A stretch of DNA of 9,695 bases from Burkholderiales bacterium (GTDB lineage Bacteria; Pseudomonadota; Gammaproteobacteria; Burkholderiales; SG8-41): NCBI GenBank assembly GCA_005800795.1, contig SYEN01000314.1, positions 1 to 9,695 on the forward strand. The letters run 5' to 3'. Below, one piece after another: positions 6,144-9,695 of the stretch (position 1 is the stretch's first letter; each line of letters begins with the position of its first letter). The notes beneath the pieces were generated by a model. That model searched no databases. It saw only the letters and a program-made list of their open reading frames with translations, and was not told the DNA's origin. The position numbers and the translations under genes were made by a program.

Positions 6144-6302
6144 ATGGATTCTACGTCAGAACAACTGCGATTTGCTTCGATTCCGGGCTGAACCATCCGC
6201 GCGGACTTTGCGGGCGGCGGCTTATCATCGGACTTGGGGCCACTGCTGCTCAAAGGTGCTGACCGGCAAATCGGCCGAGGGATAGGTGGGAATAGGCTTT
6301 GA
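6144..6302 (+). pseudogene. IS1380-family-like transposase, N-terminal remnant with in-frame stop
   Basis: From ATG 6144 the frame reads MDSTSEQLRFASIPG, a TGA stop (6189-6191), then TIRADFAGGGLSSDLGPLLL and KGADRQIG. IS1380 and related DDE transposases begin in just this way, with '.F..GR.LSSD.G.LLLRE.DR..GL' motifs near residues 20-45. The in-frame TGA at codon 16 and loss of similarity after about 6275 (stop at 6300-6302) show that it is dead. Roughly 44 of an expected 430-480 codons survive, and the catalytic residues are gone. The fragment lies just before the truncated SulP gene, so it may mark the event that removed the SulP 5' end. Confidence 0.6.
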
Positions 6303-6314
6303 TGCAATGCATCA
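6300..6314. repeat. 15-bp interrupted palindrome TGATGCA-A-TGCATCA
   Basis: Perfect 7-bp arms flank a single A, directly at the end of the IS1380-like remnant. It may be part of an element end or a chance structure. The sequence from 6315 to about 6520 is AT-rich and I recognise no gene in it. Confidence 0.35.
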
Positions 6315-6542
6315 TTCGTGATCGAGTCGACAGCCCATGACGCCGGTGCTGGGGGCCGTCTACCGATCCGATACCAATAGCTTTAATTCTCAAGGGCACT
6401 TCTACAAATCCTGTTTAAAACCGGCGATTCGCCTCTGAATTACCAGATTTTACACTTTTCCGGTTTAGATTCAATTTTTTTAGATTTTGAGTCGTTTTCA
6501 AGCGTAATTCAGACCCTTTTTGGGCTCTTTGCCAGTTCGGCA

Positions 6543-7115
6543 TTGTGGCTGTTGCTTTTGGTGCTATTTTTCGCAAAGATAATCGCCATCATCCCCATGC
6601 CTGCCATGGCCGCCATCATCATCCTGCTGGGCGCCAATATGATCAATTGGGAGGACATCAAACCGCACTTCAAGGACCGTGGTGACACCGTCGTATTTCT
6701 GGCTTCGTTTTTGTCGGTACTGTTTCTTGATCTGTTCGGCGCAGTGGTGGTGGGCTCCATTCTCGCTATCGCCTATTCGAAATGGCAACAGGCCCATCCC
6801 AATATCAGTTTACGCGGCAATGTGATGAAAATTCGCGGAAATATTTACTATGGTTCGCTACCGGTCATCGAGGCGACCTACCACGCGGCGCTTGCGCGCG
6901 ACAGCGGCATGGTCATCGACTTCTCCGAGTGTTACTACATCGACGCAGAAGGTATCCGCTGGCTGGCTGCGGTGAAAGAAGCTTCAAATACCCGATTTAC
7001 CGACCGTCGGAGGGCGGAAAACCGACGCACCGAACGACGCGCCGATGGCGAGGGGGAGCGTGCGTCTGACGAACGACGCCGCAAGCCGGACCGGCGGCAA
7101 CGATCGGATTTGTAG
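6543..7115 (+). pseudogene. SulP-family anion transporter, 3' fragment with partial STAS domain
   Basis: The frame is open from 6387, but SulP similarity starts at about 6525-6543 and there is no plausible start with a ribosome site. Residues counted from 6543: 3-30 and 50-78 are the last membrane segments (AKIIAIIPMPAMAAII and FLSVLFLDLFGAVVVGSILA, with the SulP DL...VG pattern). A cytoplasmic STAS domain follows at about 94-147, with VIDFSECYYIDAEGIRWL matching the phospho-acceptor region. A 40-residue Arg-rich tail then ends at residue 190. SulP proteins (about 500-570 residues) move sulfate, bicarbonate or similar anions; two-thirds of this one, including the transport core, is missing. 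The STAS domain also lacks its usual last strands and helix. It converges with the TPR gene, 15 bp between ends. A small expressed STAS protein is possible but unlikely. Confidence 0.7.
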
Positions 7116-7130
7116 AATGAGGAGCAGTAA

Positions 7131-7826
7131 TCAGGCTTTGGCCGAAGCCAGTTTTTGAATTTCCAGAACACGAGCACGATACTTCGCCGCCTCATCCTTG
7201 CGGCCCAGCGCTTCACAAACTTCGGCGAGATTGACCAGGGTATTTGCCACGCTTTGGCTCACTGACCCCATGGTTTTTTCTTTCATTGCCAGTGAACGCC
7301 GAAGAATCAGTTCAGCCTCCTTGTAGCGCTCCTGCATGCGAAGATTCGCACCGAGGTTGTTCAGCGCGGTGGCAGTCTTGGGGTCGTCGCCATGGGCTTT
7401 TTCAAAAATGGGCAGCACAATGCGCTGCAGTTTTTCGGCTTCAGCATACTTTTTTTGTGCCTGAACCACATCGGCAAGATTCAGCATCATCAACGCGGTT
7501 GATGGGTGGCTCGCACCCATCAGTTTCTCGCGCAACGACAGCGCGCGCCGGTAGTGCTTTTCGGCTTCTTCGTAGCGCTTCAGAAAACGCAACGCCAGCG
7601 CGAGGTTGCCCACACTGATTTCAGTGTTGCGGTGCGCGGGGCCGAAAGTCTTTTCCGCTTCGGCCAGCGCCTGCCGCGCCAGTTGCTCGGCTTTGTCGAG
7701 ATTGCCGGTCGTCATTTGCGGAACGACCTGATCGTTCAGCGCTTTCCATTCGGCTTCTCCGGCCATTGCCGGAGCAATCCACATCAAACCGCAAAGCACT
7801 GCGACGATTGCGCAATTAGGTTTCAT
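7131..7826 (-). CDS. Secreted tetratricopeptide-repeat protein
   Basis: The protein has 231 residues. MKPNCAIVAVLCGLMWIAPAMA is a signal peptide, likely cut after Ala22, so the protein acts in the periplasm. The rest is about five kinesin-light-chain-type TPR units of ~42 residues (about 29-60, 70-103, 112-145, 154-187, 196-229). Each has the pattern NLA..L...KRYEEAEKHYRRAL, with linkers such as GASHPSTA. Such scaffolds bind peptides or proteins; no enzymatic domain is present and the partner is unknown. It lies 68 bp after the WbuC-type gene on the same strand and could be co-transcribed. The ribosome site is poor: AAAGG lies about 17 bases before ATG. No other start gives the signal peptide. 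Confidence 0.88.
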   Translation of the reverse strand: MKPNCAIVAVLCGLMWIAPAMAGEAEWKALNDQVVPQMTTGNLDKAEQLARQALAEAEKTFGPAHRNTEISVGNLALALRFLKRYEEAEKHYRRALSLREKLMGASHPSTALMMLNLADVVQAQKKYAEAEKLQRIVLPIFEKAHGDDPKTATALNNLGANLRMQERYKEAELILRRSLAMKEKTMGSVSQSVANTLVNLAEVCEALGRKDEAAKYRARVLEIQKLASAKA

Positions 7827-7894
7827 ACGATTCTGCGACTGCCTTTCCCCGGCATACGCCGCGCGCCCTTCGCGCTACACGTTTCTTAAATCTG

Positions 7895-8374
7895 TTACAC
7901 ATCTGCCAGTAAAGCCTCCATCTTGCGCAGATAGTCCGCCGACTCCGGCGCGCCTTCCGCTGGCGCGAAGGGCGCCAGTTCACCCGGCGCGTGCGGCGCA
8001 TAGGGTCCGCCCTTGGCCTCGAAAATTACGGTGGGTGCCAGCGCCACCGCGGTGTGATATACGCCAGTGGGAATGCTGATAGCACGCACCAGCCCGCTTT
8101 CGGTGAGCTTTAATTTCCCGGTAACCGTGCCCTGCGCGTCGTATAAGATCACGCCTAGGCAGCCCCGGATCACCAGCATGAATTCTTCTTTGTTTTCAAG
8201 AAGATGGCGATGCGGCCTCACATAAGAACCTGGCAGAATCGCATTAAGCAGACGCTGGCACGGATGCGTTTCACGCTCGTGGAAATTCAGATTCTTGCGC
8301 TGCCGGGGCGAAGTTTGCGCCTGCGCCAGCAAAGCGTCGATCATGGCGGCATCAACCGCCTGCACGTTGCTCAT
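7895..8374 (-). CDS. WbuC-family cupin-fold metalloprotein
   Basis: The protein has 159 residues, close to the family size. RKNLNFHE and HPCQRLLNAILPGSYVRPHRH form the WbuC signature. The cupin metal ligands can be placed as His55 and His57 (RPHRH), Glu64 (NKEEFMLVIRG) and His107 (IPTGVYH). The C-terminal KGGPYAPH...FAPAEG is also typical. WbuC genes were named from O-antigen clusters; the biochemical reaction is not firmly known, so no function is assigned. Its start overlaps the 3' end of dnaE by 23 bp, in another frame. Translation is probably coupled, and the ribosome site is weak (TAAGG 13 bases upstream). The neighbours here do not include sugar-biosynthesis genes. Confidence 0.88.
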   Translation of the reverse strand: MSNVQAVDAAMIDALLAQAQTSPRQRKNLNFHERETHPCQRLLNAILPGSYVRPHRHLLENKEEFMLVIRGCLGVILYDAQGTVTGKLKLTESGLVRAISIPTGVYHTAVALAPTVIFEAKGGPYAPHAPGELAPFAPAEGAPESADYLRKMEALLADV

Positions 8375-9695
8375 GGGGATAGATCAGCCTTACGTTTTCA
8401 GGTTGCAGCCACTCGCCCAGTGAGGCGATCAATTCATCACGCGGATGCACCTTCCACTCGTCGCCCAGATTGATTTCGCAGATGGCGCTCTGATTGTGAT
8501 ATTCGATGGCCACCGGGCAGGGCCCATTCCGGTGTGGCGCGAGCAATGCACGCAGTTTCTCGCCTGACGACTGGCCATTACAGGTGATTTTCAATGCGCG
8601 CGCGAACCGCTCGCGCGCTTTTTGCAGATCAAACAGCTTTTCGGCGGAGATGCGCAGGTTTTCCGAATCGTCGAACATGGATTTGCTGACCTTTCCTTCG
8701 ACCACCACCAGCGTGTCTTCCTTCAACCAGTGGCGATGCTGTTCATACAATTCATTGAACACCGTGAGTTCCAGCCGCGCATAACTGTCGTCCAGTACCA
8801 ACACGCCCATGCGCCCCCGCCGCGTCATTTGCACGCGCTGACTCACGACAATGCCGGCCAGCATCACCGTGCCGTTCTGCGAGCTCACCTGATCCAGCCG
8901 TGTCGGTGCAAAGCCGCGCAGCTCCGTCTCGTAGGTGAGGAAAGGATGCCCTGACAGGTAATAACCCACTGCCGCCTTCTCCTGCTTCAGGCGCTCCAGA
9001 TCGTTCCAGCGCGGCACCTTGCTCAAGTGCACGGTCGGCCGATGATCTTCCACATTCCCGAACAGATTGGTCTGGTTCGCGCTGCGGCTTGCCTGCTCTG
9101 CGCTTTCGAGTGCCATGCCCACCGATGCCAGCAACGCAGCACGATGGTCATCCACGCTGTCAAATGCCCCCGCTCGCACCAGCGACTCCACCACACGCCG
9201 GTTGACGATGCGGTTATCCACGCGGTGGCAGAAGTCAAACAGATCCTGATAAGGTCCGGTTTTTTCCCGCACGTCAATGATGTGATTGATGGCGCCTTCG
9301 CCCGTGCCCTTGATAGCGCCCAACCCGTAGCGGATGCGCCTTTTGTCGACCGGCGCAAAACGGTAGCCTCCGCTATTCACATCCGGCGCCAGAATTTCCA
9401 GTTTGTTGTCGCGCGAATCCTCAAACAATTGCTGCACCTTGTCGGTGTCGTTCATCACCGCCGACAGGTTGGCCGCCATGAACGCCGCTGCGTGATGCGC
9501 TTTCATGTAAGCGGTTTGATACGCCACCAGCGCGTAGGCCGCCGCATGCGATTTGTTGAACCCGTATCCGGCGAATTTCTCCATCAAATCAAAAAGTTCA
9601 TCAGCCTTGCGCGGGGTGAGGCCGTTCTTCGCCGCGCCCTCGGCGAAAATGCCGCGATGCTCGGCCATCTCCTCGGGCTTTTTCTTGCCCATGGC
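8352..9695 (-). CDS. dnaE: DNA polymerase III subunit alpha, C-terminal part (5' end outside window)
   Basis: The frame runs from the right edge to TGA at 8352-8354 and covers about the last 447 of ~1160 residues of the replicative polymerase catalytic subunit. Visible in order, counted from Met at 9692: the fingers region MGKKKPEEM and LMEKFAGYGFNKSHAAAYAL; the helix-hairpin-helix YGLGAIKGTGEGAI (122-135); the internal beta-clamp-binding motif QTNLF (207-211, compare QADMF in E. coli); RLKQEKAAVGYYLSGHP; the OB-fold (about 270-355, VMLAGIVVSQRVQMTRRGRM); and the tau-binding C-terminus. The sequence is intact with no frameshift. It is an essential housekeeping gene, so the right end of the window is probably ancestral chromosome. 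The catalytic Asp residues are outside the window. Confidence 0.97.
   Translation of the reverse strand, partial: AMGKKKPEEMAEHRGIFAEGAAKNGLTPRKADELFDLMEKFAGYGFNKSHAAAYALVAYQTAYMKAHHAAAFMAANLSAVMNDTDKVQQLFEDSRDNKLEILAPDVNSGGYRFAPVDKRRIRYGLGAIKGTGEGAINHIIDVREKTGPYQDLFDFCHRVDNRIVNRRVVESLVRAGAFDSVDDHRAALLASVGMALESAEQASRSANQTNLFGNVEDHRPTVHLSKVPRWNDLERLKQEKAAVGYYLSGHPFLTYETELRGFAPTRLDQVSSQNGTVMLAGIVVSQRVQMTRRGRMGVLVLDDSYARLELTVFNELYEQHRHWLKEDTLVVVEGKVSKSMFDDSENLRISAEKLFDLQKARERFARALKITCNGQSSGEKLRALLAPHRNGPCPVAIEYHNQSAICEINLGDEWKVHPRDELIASLGEWLQPENVRLIYPHEQRAGG
9060..9074 (-). other. dnaE: Beta-clamp-binding motif QTNLF in DnaE
   Basis: CAGACCAATCTGTTC on the minus strand encodes QTNLF. This fits the QxxLF clamp-binding consensus and lies at the expected place after the helix-hairpin-helix region. 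Confidence 0.75.

Noticed and set aside
5882..6307. Minus-strand open frame of 141 codons opposite the IS1380-like remnant
   Set aside because: Its Pro/Ser-rich start is the antisense of recognisable transposase codons, and it shows no family motif.
6449..6477. Promoter-like TTTACA with AT-rich downstream sequence before the SulP fragment
   Set aside because: No -10 box at proper spacing and no start codon with a ribosome site for the truncated gene.

Overview
The window looks like chromosomal DNA of a GC-rich betaproteobacterium, most likely in or near the Burkholderiales. Three things point there: two Bug (TctC-type) periplasmic binding proteins, a family greatly expanded in that order; a DnaE C-terminus of betaproteobacterial appearance; and scattered transposase debris. 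The organism assignment is an inference from family knowledge.

Left part (1-600): the C-terminus of an IS630-family transposase, then a frameshifted N-terminal IS630 remnant. That remnant runs, in a different frame, straight into the last ~57 codons of an aconitate hydratase. This is a scar of insertion and deletion.

Central part (about 735-5842): an apparently intact catabolic module. A cytoplasmic type-II-like asparaginase homologue (735-1718) is followed 33 bp later by a Bug receptor (1752-2741). After a 469-bp gap comes an amidase-signature enzyme carrying a fused C-terminal AtzG/GatC-like domain (3211-4845). A second Bug receptor (4874-5842) faces it from the opposite strand. The simplest reading is capture of an organic amide or carboxylate in the periplasm and hydrolysis of amide bonds in the cytoplasm. 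The asparaginase homologue lacks the usual Asp of the TDT motif, so L-asparagine may not be its substrate. No TctA/TctB membrane components and no regulator are present in the window.

Right scar (about 5990-7115): an N-terminal fragment of an IS1380-family-like transposase with an in-frame TGA, an AT-rich spacer, then a SulP transporter that has lost its 5' two-thirds. The catabolic module therefore sits between two broken chromosomal genes (aconitase and SulP), each next to transposase remnants. This suggests a genomic island or a rearrangement hotspot.

Right part (7131-9695, minus strand): the 3' third of dnaE, overlapped by a WbuC-type cupin gene, then a secreted TPR protein. These look like resident chromosomal genes in one transcriptional direction.
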